A stretch of 64,000 bases of DNA from Dendrophyllia cribrosa (lineage: Eukaryota; Cnidaria; Anthozoa; Scleractinia; Dendrophylliidae), in the NCBI GenBank assembly GCA_024195265.1, contig JAJLRJ010000003.1:28112853-28176852 (forward strand). The letters run 5' to 3'. The notes beneath the pieces were generated by a model. The model saw only the letters and a program-made list of their open reading frames with translations. It ran no database searches and was not told where the DNA came from. A program made the translations under genes and the position numbers. The number at the start of each line of letters is the position of its first letter. Position 1 is the first letter of the stretch. Below are positions 42,649-50,529 of this stretch, piece after piece.

Positions 42649-43047
42649 ATGAAAGCATATGAATTTTCTCGAGTTTATCACCCCAAACTGGGGAAGTTTG
42701 TTTATAAGCATAAAGGAACAGGCATCATTTTTGATTCCATCTTCAAGCCACTGAAAAAGATGGCAGGACCAGCCATGAAAGGAATTCTCAAGAAAGTTGC
42801 AAAACCATTTGCAAAAAAAGCTTTGGACGCAGGAATTTCTCACGCTGGAGAAAAAGTGGGCAAAATGGCAGTTGAAAAATCAGGTGATTTGATCATGAAA
42901 AAACTAGGAAACATGAAGATTGGAAAACCATCTGCGAAACGAGGACGAAAACCACAATCACGCCCTGCTTCGCTCCCTGTGAAACAACCACAGAGAGAAA
43001 GTGCAACTGACATCCTGAATAGACTGATCAGTGGCCAAGGAATTTAA
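42649..43047 (+). CDS. Basic amphipathic virion protein (pVI/pX-like candidate)
   Basis: The product is 132 aa, very Lys-rich. A central amphipathic segment (FKPLKKMAGPAMKGILKKVA to KPFAKKALDAGI) is followed by a basic, Pro/Arg-rich tail (SAKRGRKPQSRP). Small proteins of this kind next to capsid genes in adenoviruses and adinto/polintoviruses are membrane-active or core components. It lies between penton and major capsid with an AAAATG start. Confidence 0.6.
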   Translation: MKAYEFSRVYHPKLGKFVYKHKGTGIIFDSIFKPLKKMAGPAMKGILKKVAKPFAKKALDAGISHAGEKVGKMAVEKSGDLIMKKLGNMKIGKPSAKRGRKPQSRPASLPVKQPQRESATDILNRLISGQGI

Positions 43048-43061
43048 AATAATCTATCAAA

Positions 43062-44348
43062 ATGGCTTTTCGATCGAATGAATATCTCCAAAGAAATGAA
43101 TTAGTAAGATTCCAGTTGGATGATGTTATCAGAGCCCCAGCAAATGGGCAACATCAAGCAAAAAATGGTTATAAATTCACCATCAACGACAGATCAGCGT
43201 TTTATGACTGGCATAACGCTTATTTTGAAGTGCAATTTCAACTCCAGAAATTAGCAGATGGTGCTGGATATGCTGCTGCTGATAGGATAACAGTGATAAA
43301 TGGCTCACATTCCCTGATAAAACACATGACAATCAGATCTGCAGGGAAGATTGTTTACGAACCTGACAATCTGCATAAAGTTACTTTTGTTAAAAATCTG
43401 TTGGAATACTCAGATGACTTCAGCAGATCAGTCGCAAAAAACAGTTTCTGGTATTTGGATGTGAATGCGACAACTGCGGCGAATAACACAGGATTTGAAG
43501 CGAGAAGAATACAAACTCAGGCAGTTCGAGACAATGGGACTGGAGGTGCTAAAGATGTTAATTGCATTATCCCCCTGAATCGTTTCTCCTTTTTCGAAGA
43601 ACTGGAAGACAGAATGTTGGTCCCAATGCAGCTGCAATTTGAAATTAATCTTCAACAGGATGATGAATTGATTCATATGGCAAATGGCACGGATCCTGGA
43701 AGAGTTGTTATCAACAGATTTTTGCTTTGGGTGCCGAGATTGACACCAAAAGATTCTCTTTATAACAAATTTATCAGTTCATTCCTGAAAGAATCACAAT
43801 GGAAATATCTGAGGGAGATATATGATCAATCACCTCCTACACAATCATCAGGATTCTTCCAGATTTCAGCGAGCATTGATAATGTAAAGCATATTTTTGT
43901 CTGGCTGAAAAGAGCAGCTCCACCCAATGATGACCCTGCAGAAGATAACCCATATCTCTTTGACACTTTCAAGCTGAATGCAGCAAATGCAAACTCATCC
44001 CTGTCAACTTGCAGATTGGAGTATGGAAATGGAATGTTTTACCCTGAAACTGACTATGACACAGAATCAAAAGTCAGAATCTTCAATGATGTCATGGCCT
44101 ATGCAATGAGGAAAAATGACTTCAACACTGGGACTCAGTTGAATTTGGCTAACTTTCAATCACTCTTCGGCCTCATTTATTTCGACTTGTCTTACCAAGC
44201 TGAAAAACCAACAAGAGATCCCAAGCAGTTGATATTTCGATATACGCTGAATGCCAATGCTGCTGCAGCCTTCCATGTGCATGCAGTCGTTCTTTATGAG
44301 GAAACAGCTAAGATTGATAAAGTTGGAAATGAATTAGTTATAGCTTAG
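43062..44348 (+). CDS. Major capsid protein, double jelly-roll
   Basis: The product is 428 aa, start AAAATG. Motifs typical of Polinton/adintovirus capsids are in order: ITVINGSHSLIKHMTIRSAG, IPLNRFSFFEELEDRMLVPM, FLLWVPRL, WKYLREIYDQSP, DNVKHIFVWLKRA, NPYLFDTFKL, CRLEYGNGMFYPE, FNDVMAYAMRKNDFNTGTQL and DPKQLIFRYTLN. The protein should form pseudohexameric capsomers. The reading frame is intact. The stop is followed by a palindrome that contains the next start. Confidence 0.88.
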   Translation: MAFRSNEYLQRNELVRFQLDDVIRAPANGQHQAKNGYKFTINDRSAFYDWHNAYFEVQFQLQKLADGAGYAAADRITVINGSHSLIKHMTIRSAGKIVYEPDNLHKVTFVKNLLEYSDDFSRSVAKNSFWYLDVNATTAANNTGFEARRIQTQAVRDNGTGGAKDVNCIIPLNRFSFFEELEDRMLVPMQLQFEINLQQDDELIHMANGTDPGRVVINRFLLWVPRLTPKDSLYNKFISSFLKESQWKYLREIYDQSPPTQSSGFFQISASIDNVKHIFVWLKRAAPPNDDPAEDNPYLFDTFKLNAANANSSLSTCRLEYGNGMFYPETDYDTESKVRIFNDVMAYAMRKNDFNTGTQLNLANFQSLFGLIYFDLSYQAEKPTRDPKQLIFRYTLNANAAAAFHVHAVVLYEETAKIDKVGNELVIA

Positions 44349-44355
44349 AAAAAAC

Positions 44356-44384
44356 ATATGTTATCATTAAAAATGACAACATAT
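44356..44384. terminator. Palindrome at capsid 3' end and next start
   Basis: ATATGTTATCATT-AAA-AATGACAACATAT has 13-bp arms with one mismatch. The ATG of the downstream gene (44,373) lies in the right arm, as at 33,481. Confidence 0.5.
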
Positions 44385-45218
44385 CACCCGTATAAAGTAA
44401 ATTTGTCTAAAGGACAAAAACAAAAGCTTGGAAGAGCATTCAGAACAAACATGCCTATCACCCTGAGATTGGGACGAAATCAAACAAGTGGAAGTGATGA
44501 GCTGATGCTGACAGCCAATCAAATAAAAAGAATCACAAAAGCAAAATCTCTGGGAAAAGGAGTTGAGATTAAGATAACAAAAACACAAATCAGAAAAGTG
44601 ATGAAACAAGGTGGAAGTCTATTTTCTGCTATTGTTCCTTTGGTTAAAACACTTGCACCAACCCTAGGAAAAACACTGGGATTATCAGCACTCGCTGGTT
44701 TGGCGAGTGAAGGAGCGAGTCAAGTAGTTAAAAAGATAAGTGGAAAAGGAGCTGGCCAAGTGGGTGGATTTCTCATCCCCCAAAATAAAATTCAGAAACT
44801 GATTGACAATAAACATTTGTTAACAAATAAACAGAAACAGGATATTTTAACTGCCCTGCAATCAGGAGGACAAGTTGTGATGAAACCAACCAAAACACAA
44901 TCTGGTGGAGCACTTGGCACTATTCTGGCATCCATTGGAATTCCACTTGCTCTTGATATGGTAAAGAATTTATTTGGAAAAGGTGCTCCCAGAGTTGGCA
45001 GACCAAAAGGAGGAAAAGGTGCTCCCAGAGTTGGCAGACCAAAAGGAGGAAAGGGAGCCCCTAGACTGGGAACTCCTTGGGCAAGACCTCCTCCATTCAT
45101 TGGAAGTTGGAGAAACTCTGTTGGAATGGGGAAAAAAAAATCAGAAAAGGGCAAAGGACTTCTGCTGGGATCGAAAAGTCCATTCAACAAGATTCCTATA
45201 ATAGGAGCAATACTGTGA
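44373..45218 (+). CDS. Basic core-like protein with hydrophobic segment
   Basis: The product is 281 aa from the second ATG (AAAATG, 44,373). A basic N-terminal domain (YHPYKVNLSKGQKQKLGRAF, LMLTANQIKRITKAKSLGKG) is followed by hydrophobic GGSLFSAIVPLVKTLAPTLG to LSALAGLASEG and a second one (GALGTILASIGIPLALDMV). Three tandem KGAPRVGRPKGG units come next, close to AT-hook repeats, and the end is SPFNKIPIIGAIL. This family is frequent in cnidarian Polintons. A DNA-condensing or internal-membrane virion protein is inferred. Its TGA overlaps the GTG at which the protease frame would start. Confidence 0.6.
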   Translation: MTTYHPYKVNLSKGQKQKLGRAFRTNMPITLRLGRNQTSGSDELMLTANQIKRITKAKSLGKGVEIKITKTQIRKVMKQGGSLFSAIVPLVKTLAPTLGKTLGLSALAGLASEGASQVVKKISGKGAGQVGGFLIPQNKIQKLIDNKHLLTNKQKQDILTALQSGGQVVMKPTKTQSGGALGTILASIGIPLALDMVKNLFGKGAPRVGRPKGGKGAPRVGRPKGGKGAPRLGTPWARPPPFIGSWRNSVGMGKKKSEKGKGLLLGSKSPFNKIPIIGAIL

Positions 45219-45643
45219 GATTCAAAAACAAACCCCTGAATAATGTTGATCTGTTGAATTGGATTGAATATCTGGGGATTCCCAATTTCAAAGGAATATT
45301 TGCAAGAGATGAAGCTATGCCAAAACAACACACTCCCTGCATCATTAACCTTGATTCGCTGAAAAATGCAGGAACTCATTGGGTTGCTTGCGCTCCGGGA
45401 TAGAAATTCACGTGGTATTTTGACTCATTTGGAATGGGATTTCCACAAGAATTTAAAAGCAACAAACCTGTAATTTGGAACAGCAGTCAGTATCAAAACA
45501 TAAACAGTGTTCTCTGCGGATATTATTGCCTCTTCTTCCTGCATCAATGGTCGCAGGGGAAAGATTTCTATGATATTCTCAAACCTTTCAGTTTGACTGA
45601 CACAATGCAAAATGAGAAATTCATAAAAGATTATTTCAATTAA
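45215..45643 (+). pseudogene. Adenain-like maturation cysteine protease, disabled
   Basis: The catalytic triad of adenain/Ulp1-type proteases is present in order: His in GTHWVACAPG, Asp in WYFDSFGMG and Cys in NSVLCGYYCLFF. It would cleave virion precursors. A TAG at 45,401-45,403 lies just after the His motif and truncates the protein in frame. The expected start in the ATGA overlap with the preceding stop reads GTGA. Upstream residues (LLNWIEYLGIPNFKGIFARD) match the family start. The gene is therefore doubly damaged. Confidence 0.88.
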
Positions 45644-45645
45644 AA

Positions 45646-45798
45646 ATGGAATCATATTGCGTCAAAGAAAAAAGAGTCACTGGTTGCGTTGAACCATCCG
45701 GATATATGACTGCAAAAAATGGGAGAAAGATGTGGTTTTGTCATTGCGCTTCCTGTGGAATAAAGAAAACAAGATTTGTTAAAAGTTCGGGAAACTAA
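45646..45798 (+). CDS. Zinc-ribbon protein (DUF5679-like), 50 aa
   Basis: AAAATG start 2 bp after the protease stop. MESYCVKEKRVTGCVEPSGY then TAKNGRKMWFCHCASCGIKK follows the layout of DUF5679-type zinc ribbons, which occur in Polintons and large DNA viruses. The first CxxC is incomplete (CVKE), so metal binding may rely on the other cysteines. In related elements, as far as I recall, this domain is fused to the phospholipase domain encoded next. Here a frame change at about 45,790 separates them. Confidence 0.6.
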   Translation: MESYCVKEKRVTGCVEPSGYMTAKNGRKMWFCHCASCGIKKTRFVKSSGN

Positions 45799-46448
45799 GT
45801 CTGCCCTCACAAGGTGGGGGCTTTTTCGATATAGCCGACAGTCATTCACTCGGTGAAATTGCCTTAAAAAGCGGCGTGAAAGGATTGACTAATCTTGGCC
45901 GCATTGGATTATCCAAAGCGGTTAAATCAGATTTTGCCAAACAAAAAATTAAAGGTGCGGTGACCCAATATCTTGATCAAGCATTGGACGCATTTACAAG
46001 TGACATTTCAAAAAAATTAGATCCCTTATCCGGTCGCGGGATCGATGTTCATAACTTGATAGGAAAACTTCCCAGACCAAAAGGAGGATTCACTCTCCCC
46101 GGACATAATTATACAGGTCCTTTCAACCCATTGGAAAAGCAAGTCAGATTTGACGATACTGGAAAGATTCTGGAAATCTGGCAACAACCAACTGGAAAAA
46201 CAGATGCAGTTTCTATGCAGCATGACGTTGATTATTCAATCTGCGCAAAACAAGCGAGCAAAGCGAGCCGAGGCGGAGCCGAGGCAGATCCACGCAAATG
46301 TAAAAACAAAGCAGACAGAAAGATGGTTGCCGCATTGGATGCTATTCCCTGGAAAGAAAGACAATGGGGACATGCTTTAGCAAGAAACACAATCAACGCA
46401 AAACAAAAACTTGGTTTGGGTGCCCCAAAAAACGGGAAAAGATTTTGA
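45799..46448 (+). CDS. Parvovirus-type phospholipase A2 domain protein
   Basis: The open frame begins without ATG and is in a different frame from the zinc ribbon. A Gly-rich and helical N-terminal region (QGGGFFDIADSHSLGEIALK) is followed by the calcium-loop-like LPGHNYTGPFNPLE. The catalytic dyad is in QHDVDYSICAKQ (His-Asp, codons 46,221-46,226), with KNKADRKMV after it and TINAKQKLGLG at the end. This matches the PLA2 of parvovirus VP1 and of adintoviruses/Polintons, used to breach endosomal membranes. The PLA2 core is intact. The TGA stop overlaps the integrase start as TTGA. Confidence 0.78.
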
Positions 46449-47392
46449 GTGAAGGCTGGACTCAAAATCTGGCAAATGAACTTCACCAGCCGATAAGGAG
46501 AAGATTTCCAAAGAGAAGAGTAATTGCATATGGCGTTGACAACATCTGGGCAGCTGATCTGGTTGAGATGGGGAAATTTTCAAAGTGGAACAAGGGAATA
46601 AGATATCTCCTGATGGTGATCGATGTTTTCTCAAAGTTCGGTTTCATTCGCCCCCTGAAAAACAAGCGAGGACAAACAGTTGCCGATGCTTTCCGATCCA
46701 TATTTGCAAAGGCACGAAAACCGAAGATGCTTTGGACAGACAAAGGAAGTGAATTTTTCAATGGAACTATGAAGGATCTCCTGGATAAGAATGGGATAAA
46801 ATTATATACCACAGAGAATGAAGAAAAGTCATCTGTGGTTGAACGCTGGAACAAGACGATGAAGGAGAAACTCTTCCGGATGTTTTCTGCTAACAATAAT
46901 ACAATTTTCTTTGACAAACTGGACAGGTTAGTGGATCAATATAATAACACTTATCATTCAAGCATTAAGATGTCACCCGCAGAGGCGAGCAAACAGAAAA
47001 ATGAAACAAAGGTTTTTGCTAATCTTTTCGGCGACATGATTTATGCTAAACACAACCCAGCAAAATTCAAAGTTGGCGACAGGGTTAGAATATCAAAGTT
47101 TAAACGAAAAATATTCGATAAAGGTTTCACCCCGAACTGGACAGAGGAGATATTTGTCATCGACGAGGTTTTGAACACAAATCCTGTGACACACAGGTTA
47201 GTCGATCTGTTGGGAGAAAAAATAACTGGATCATTTTACGAGGCGGAACTCCAAAGGACAAACCAAAGCGTGTTTCGCATTGAAAAGGTTATTCGCCGCG
47301 ATCAGAAGAAAAAGAAAGCCTTGGTTAAATGGAAAGGATATCCCGATAAATTCAATTCCTGGGTTCCACTGAGTGATGTGGAAAATCTCTGA
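46445..47392 (+). CDS. int: Retroviral-type integrase with chromodomain
   Basis: DDE catalytic core: Asp in NIWAADLVEM, Asp in KMLWTDKGSEFF and Glu in KSSVVERWNKTMKEKLF. It is followed by an SH3-like region (KFKVGDRVRISKFKRKIF) and a C-terminal chromodomain (FRIEKVIRR, ALVKWKGYPDKFNSWVP). It inserts the element, making 6-bp target duplications. An HHCC zinc domain is not seen. The start is uncertain: the TTG at 46,445, in a TTGA overlap with the previous stop, is where ATG is expected. An upstream ATG at 46,364 lies inside the PLA2 gene. Confidence 0.92.
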   Translation: MSEGWTQNLANELHQPIRRRFPKRRVIAYGVDNIWAADLVEMGKFSKWNKGIRYLLMVIDVFSKFGFIRPLKNKRGQTVADAFRSIFAKARKPKMLWTDKGSEFFNGTMKDLLDKNGIKLYTTENEEKSSVVERWNKTMKEKLFRMFSANNNTIFFDKLDRLVDQYNNTYHSSIKMSPAEASKQKNETKVFANLFGDMIYAKHNPAKFKVGDRVRISKFKRKIFDKGFTPNWTEEIFVIDEVLNTNPVTHRLVDLLGEKITGSFYEAELQRTNQSVFRIEKVIRRDQKKKKALVKWKGYPDKFNSWVPLSDVENL

Positions 47393-47397
47393 GACAG

Positions 47398-47422
47398 AAT
47401 ATAAATGTTGAACATTTATATT
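47398..47422. terminator. Palindrome between convergent genes, 12-bp arms
   Basis: AATATAAATGTT-G-AACATTTATATT sits between the integrase stop and the stop codon of the opposing gene. It is a perfect stem with a one-base loop. Confidence 0.6.
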
Positions 47423-47682
47423 TATGAAATAACACCTCTTTCTTTCAATTCCCGATGGATTTCCCAGAGGAGACAACTTTGCTTTTGGAGTTCATTTTTA
47501 AGAATCTTGTTTTCCTCTTGGAGATTTATCATTGTCTCATAGATGAGTTCTATTTCTTCTGCTTCTTCCATCTCCGAATCAGAGACAATAAATTCCTCGT
47601 CAGATGTTGTGGGGGTTTCATCAGAACTTCTTTCTTCCTCCTCTGAGCAAGTGAGGCAATCTTCATGATCACTGGCTTCCAT
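47422..47682 (-). CDS. Acidic coiled-coil protein, 86 aa
   Basis: AAAATG start at 47,682. The N-terminus is rich in Asp/Glu/Ser (HEDCLTCSEEEERSSDE). The C-terminal half is a heptad-like helix (INLQEENKILKNELQKQSCL). The family is unknown. It overlaps the end of the upstream gene by 133 bp in another frame, which may reflect a lost stop in that gene. Confidence 0.55.
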   Translation of the reverse strand: MEASDHEDCLTCSEEEERSSDETPTTSDEEFIVSDSEMEEAEEIELIYETMINLQEENKILKNELQKQSCLLWEIHRELKERGVIS

Positions 47683-48245
47683 TTTCTTTCCATTTGTTTT
47701 TTTTTGAAGATTGTTTGGATTATTTTTTCCTGTTCTACCCTTTTTGATGGAAGAATAAGCAGTTTGAAATCATCTTCATTTGGGTTGAAACCATTCTTTT
47801 TCAACAGGGAGAAAAGAACTTGGTTAAAATTAAGAAACTTTTTTCGCTTGAGATGAAGATCATCATATGCCAGTGAAAAATATTTAAAATCGTCAATGAG
47901 GAACTTTTCCAGATGCTCATAGTCATTTCCATCGTGATTTGTTATGTGATTGAAAATTTCATGTTCGTTGCCATTGACTTTTTTCCATTTGGAAGCTTTA
48001 ACAAACTCCCTGACTTTTTTTCTTGTCATTTCGTGGAGAGGAATTTGGGAGAGAATTTCTTTTTGATAAAATTCGAGATCTTTGAGTGCAATTTGGTTTT
48101 TCCCCTGATTTTTACGGATAACATCTTGAAAATGTTCCAGTCTGAGATTTTTGTGAGAAGACCATGCTGTTGTATATGTTTCTTGAATAATTTCAGGAGT
48201 GTCATCTATTTCCTCATCTTCATCTTCATCTTCGGAATCAGACAT
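47550..48245 (-). CDS. VLTF3-like late transcription factor (poxvirus A2 type)
   Basis: The product is 231 aa, start AAAATG 48,245. The N-terminus is acidic. The core LEHFQDVIRKNQGKNQIALK, SQIPLHEMTRKKVREFVKAS, YEHLEKFLIDDF and RKKFLNFNQVLFSLLKKNGF follows the order of conserved blocks in VLTF3 (HF...QGK, T..VR..LK, Y.HI.., RKNFLNYNYVLYKL, KS..KL..QD.IW). In poxviruses and giant viruses this factor drives late promoters. The last 40 or so residues read through the downstream gene out of frame and may not be native. Confidence 0.68.
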   Translation of the reverse strand: MSDSEDEDEDEEIDDTPEIIQETYTTAWSSHKNLRLEHFQDVIRKNQGKNQIALKDLEFYQKEILSQIPLHEMTRKKVREFVKASKWKKVNGNEHEIFNHITNHDGNDYEHLEKFLIDDFKYFSLAYDDLHLKRKKFLNFNQVLFSLLKKNGFNPNEDDFKLLILPSKRVEQEKIIQTIFKKKQMERKWKPVIMKIASLAQRRKKEVLMKPPQHLTRNLLSLIRRWKKQKK

Positions 48246-48446
48246 TTTCTTTTCCGGAGAAACTTTTTCTGGAAATGATTTTGTCAACCAGTTTTTTTTG
48301 GTTTTTGAAAAGTTTTTCTCCTGGAGAAAATTTTAAAAATCTCTCCAGAATCTGGAGAAAAAAACTTTTCAAAAATCTATCTGCAGATAGAATTTTGTCA
48401 ACTGAAATCTATCTGCAGATAGAATTTTAAAAAGTTTTTTTCTCCA

Positions 48447-49192
48447 GTTTTTTGAAAAGTTTTTCTCCTGGGGAAAACTTTTTTTTCTCCAGAATCTGGA
48501 GAAAAAAACTTTTTAAAAATCTATCTGCAGATAGAATTTTAAAAAGTTTTTTTCTCCAGTTTTTTGAAAAGTTTTTCTCCTGGAGAAAACTTTTTTTTCT
48601 CCAGAAACTGGAGAAAAAAACTTTTTAAAAATCTATCTGCAGATAGAATTTTGTCAACTGAATATTCTATCTGCAGATAGAATTTTGATCTGATCTTTTC
48701 ACCCAGTTTTTTGAAAACTTTTTCTCCTGGGGAAAACTTTTTTTTCTCCAGAAACTGGAGAAAAAAACTTTTTAAAAATCTATTTTGTCAACCAAATATT
48801 CTCCCAGATTTTTTGAGACAGTAGATAGATATTCACGGCATCCGGTGGATCCCGAAGGCCCCCATAGTACGAACGTTTTCTATCTTATGTGAAATTTAGG
48901 ATAGTTAGAATATGCTCTATTTGACAGAAATATGAAGTGGCACTTTTACAATCAATGAAAAAATGTCTCTGGTAAATTTAGACAGAAAGTTAGCATTTAT
49001 GAATGCTGTTAAATTTTAGGAGAAACTGAAAAATGAGATTCTGGAATATTTTTGTTGAGTTCTGGTGGTTTTAACATAAAGGATCAATCGAGTCATATAA
49101 TTCACTATGTGTGAAAAGTAACAATAAGGTTTTTACGTTAAAACTAGCTGGGGGGCTTCGGATGCACCGGATGCCGTGAATATCTATCTACT
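48447..49192. repeat. Polinton right terminal inverted repeat
   Basis: This is the inverse of 28,355-29,100, including the subterminal CTATCTGCAGATAG palindromes and the distal 373-bp fold-back. Repeat-like sequence of the same kind continues inward to about 48,300. Confidence 0.92.
48820..49192. repeat. 373-bp fold-back module at right Polinton end
   Basis: It begins AGTAGATAGATATTCACGG (48,820) and ends with the inverse (49,192). It is the same length as the left module. Confidence 0.85.
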
Positions 49193-49198
49193 ACACTT
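49193..49198 (+). repeat. Polinton target-site duplication, right copy
   Basis: ACACTT follows the right terminus directly and matches the left copy exactly. Ngaro sequence resumes after it. Confidence 0.92.
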
Positions 49199-50247
49199 AC
49201 GGCCCGCATTTGTCACCAGTATCTCTCTCTTCTCTCCCAATACAGATCCAAACAGCTCTCAAGAACAGGCGCTAGACGCTGAACGTCAACACTTCAGGAC
49301 GAAAGCATTCGCTGACACTACAAAATCAACCTACAAGTCACAGCTGCGGGCATTCCTGCGGTTCTGTTTGTTCTTTGGATACCGCATTGTGCCCTGTTCC
49401 ATGCTAACTTTGCTTCGATACGTTACCTTTTTGGCACGCACCCTATCGCCTAGTAGTATCCCGAATTACCTTAACGCGGTACGACTCCTGCATCTACAGT
49501 ACGGCTACCCAAACCCGTTGGACAACGAACTTGTAAAGTTTCAATATACATTACTTCTGCGCGGCATTCGTAGAACATCTCAAAAAGCTGTAGCACCGCC
49601 GAAACTGCCTATTACTCCACCCATTCTCAGAGCGATTCGCGCAGAACTTGATCTTACGCGCTCCTTTGATGCTACTTTCTGGGCCGCTTGCCTCGTCGCG
49701 TTTTACATTTTTTTTTAGGAAAGCCAATCTTCTACCTCAGTCAAGCAAAAAGTTTGATGACAGATTACATCTTCGTCGGAGTGATTTCACCCTGTTCGCA
49801 TGGGGCGCGCTAATGACTGTCCGTTGGAATAAAACTATCCAATTCCGTCAGCGTACCCTGCTTATACCTTTGCCAAAAATCAACAACTCGTGCTTGTGCC
49901 CTCTTGCAGCTCTTCGGACGGCCTTTGATCTCACCAAGAACGCTGACTCATATGGACCAGCATTTTCTTATTGCGAAGGATCTACTTTATTACCCCTTAC
50001 ATATAGCAAATTTTTAAATAAGTTAAAACTAACGTTGCGATCCGCCGGAATAAACACTGACAGCTACGCAGGACATTCATTTCGACGAGGTGGCGCAACA
50101 TACGCTATGCGCTGTGGTGTCCCAGTTGAACTGATAAAAGCACAAGGCGACTGGAAATCTAACGCTTATGAACGCTATATAGATAACGCCTTTAGCGATA
50201 GGTTAAAAGCTATGTCGATCGTTGCCAAAAATATTACCAATGATTAG
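49199..50247 (+). pseudogene. Ngaro tyrosine recombinase, frame-shifted
   Basis: The N-terminal SAM-like core-binding region (AFADTTKSTYKSQLRAFLRF, LLRYVTFLARTLSPSSIPNY) runs to a T-run at 49,709-49,719, where a one-base slip changes frame. The catalytic part continues to 50,247 with Arg in GALMTVRWNK, the H-x-x-R box GHSFRRGGATYAM and the nucleophile Tyr in NAYERYID. This is the integration enzyme of DIRS/Ngaro elements. The Polinton lies just upstream, at the RNase H end. Confidence 0.85.
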
Positions 50248-50293
50248 ATTTCAATTATTAGATTTCAATTCCCACCACACGATTTGGGGGTTT

Positions 50294-50360
50294 GGAGGGG
50301 CATGTGCATGGTTTTTAATAAAGCCCAAATATTAACCCCATCATCGTGTGGTGATTTTAA
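50294..50360 (+). repeat. Ngaro B1 repeat
   Basis: This 67-bp sequence starts GGAGGGGCATGTGCATGG. It is identical to 50,530-50,596 and abuts A2 directly. It contains an ATCGTGTGGTG motif that is inverted just upstream (CACCACACGAT, 50,273). Confidence 0.88.
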
Positions 50361-50514
50361 GTGTAAGATAAAATCTCTTTATCGTAGTTTAAAATCCGAG
50401 GCCGGCATTGCGGTCACACAGAATTTATAGTTGTGTAGATTTTGAGATACTCTGAACATTCTTGTCATTTAGCGAGCGAGAGCATAGCAGCAGGTTTACT
50501 GTATTTTCTGTTAC
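50361..50514 (+). repeat. Ngaro A2 repeat
   Basis: This 154-bp direct copy of A1 lacks an 11-bp segment. Confidence 0.88.
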
Positions 50515-50529
50515 CCTTCCCCCCCACCC

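Larger units (their letters stand above)
28355..49192. mobile_element. Complete Polinton/Maverick, 20,838 bp
   Basis: Inverted terminal repeats of about 746 bp begin AG and end CT, with a 6-bp target duplication. Polymerase B, integrase, packaging ATPase, adenain-like protease and jelly-roll capsid genes identify it. About 22 genes are arranged on both strands. Left-end genes run leftward (polymerase), then rightward regulators, a leftward block (two-TM protein, fibre, ATPase), a rightward morphogenetic block (40.9-47.4 kb) and a leftward right-end pair. The element is AT-rich with dense palindromes, unlike the more GC-balanced Ngaro coding sequence around it. Confidence 0.95.

Noticed and set aside
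44792..45379. Minus-strand 195-codon frame over the core-like protein gene
   Set aside because: It is antisense to a repetitive basic gene, and its proline-rich repeats mirror the KGAPRVGRPKGG units.
49709..49719. Programmed slippage on the T run in the recombinase
   Set aside because: A homopolymer indel explains it. There is no reason for a recombinase to be made by slippage, and other Ngaro genes here are broken too.
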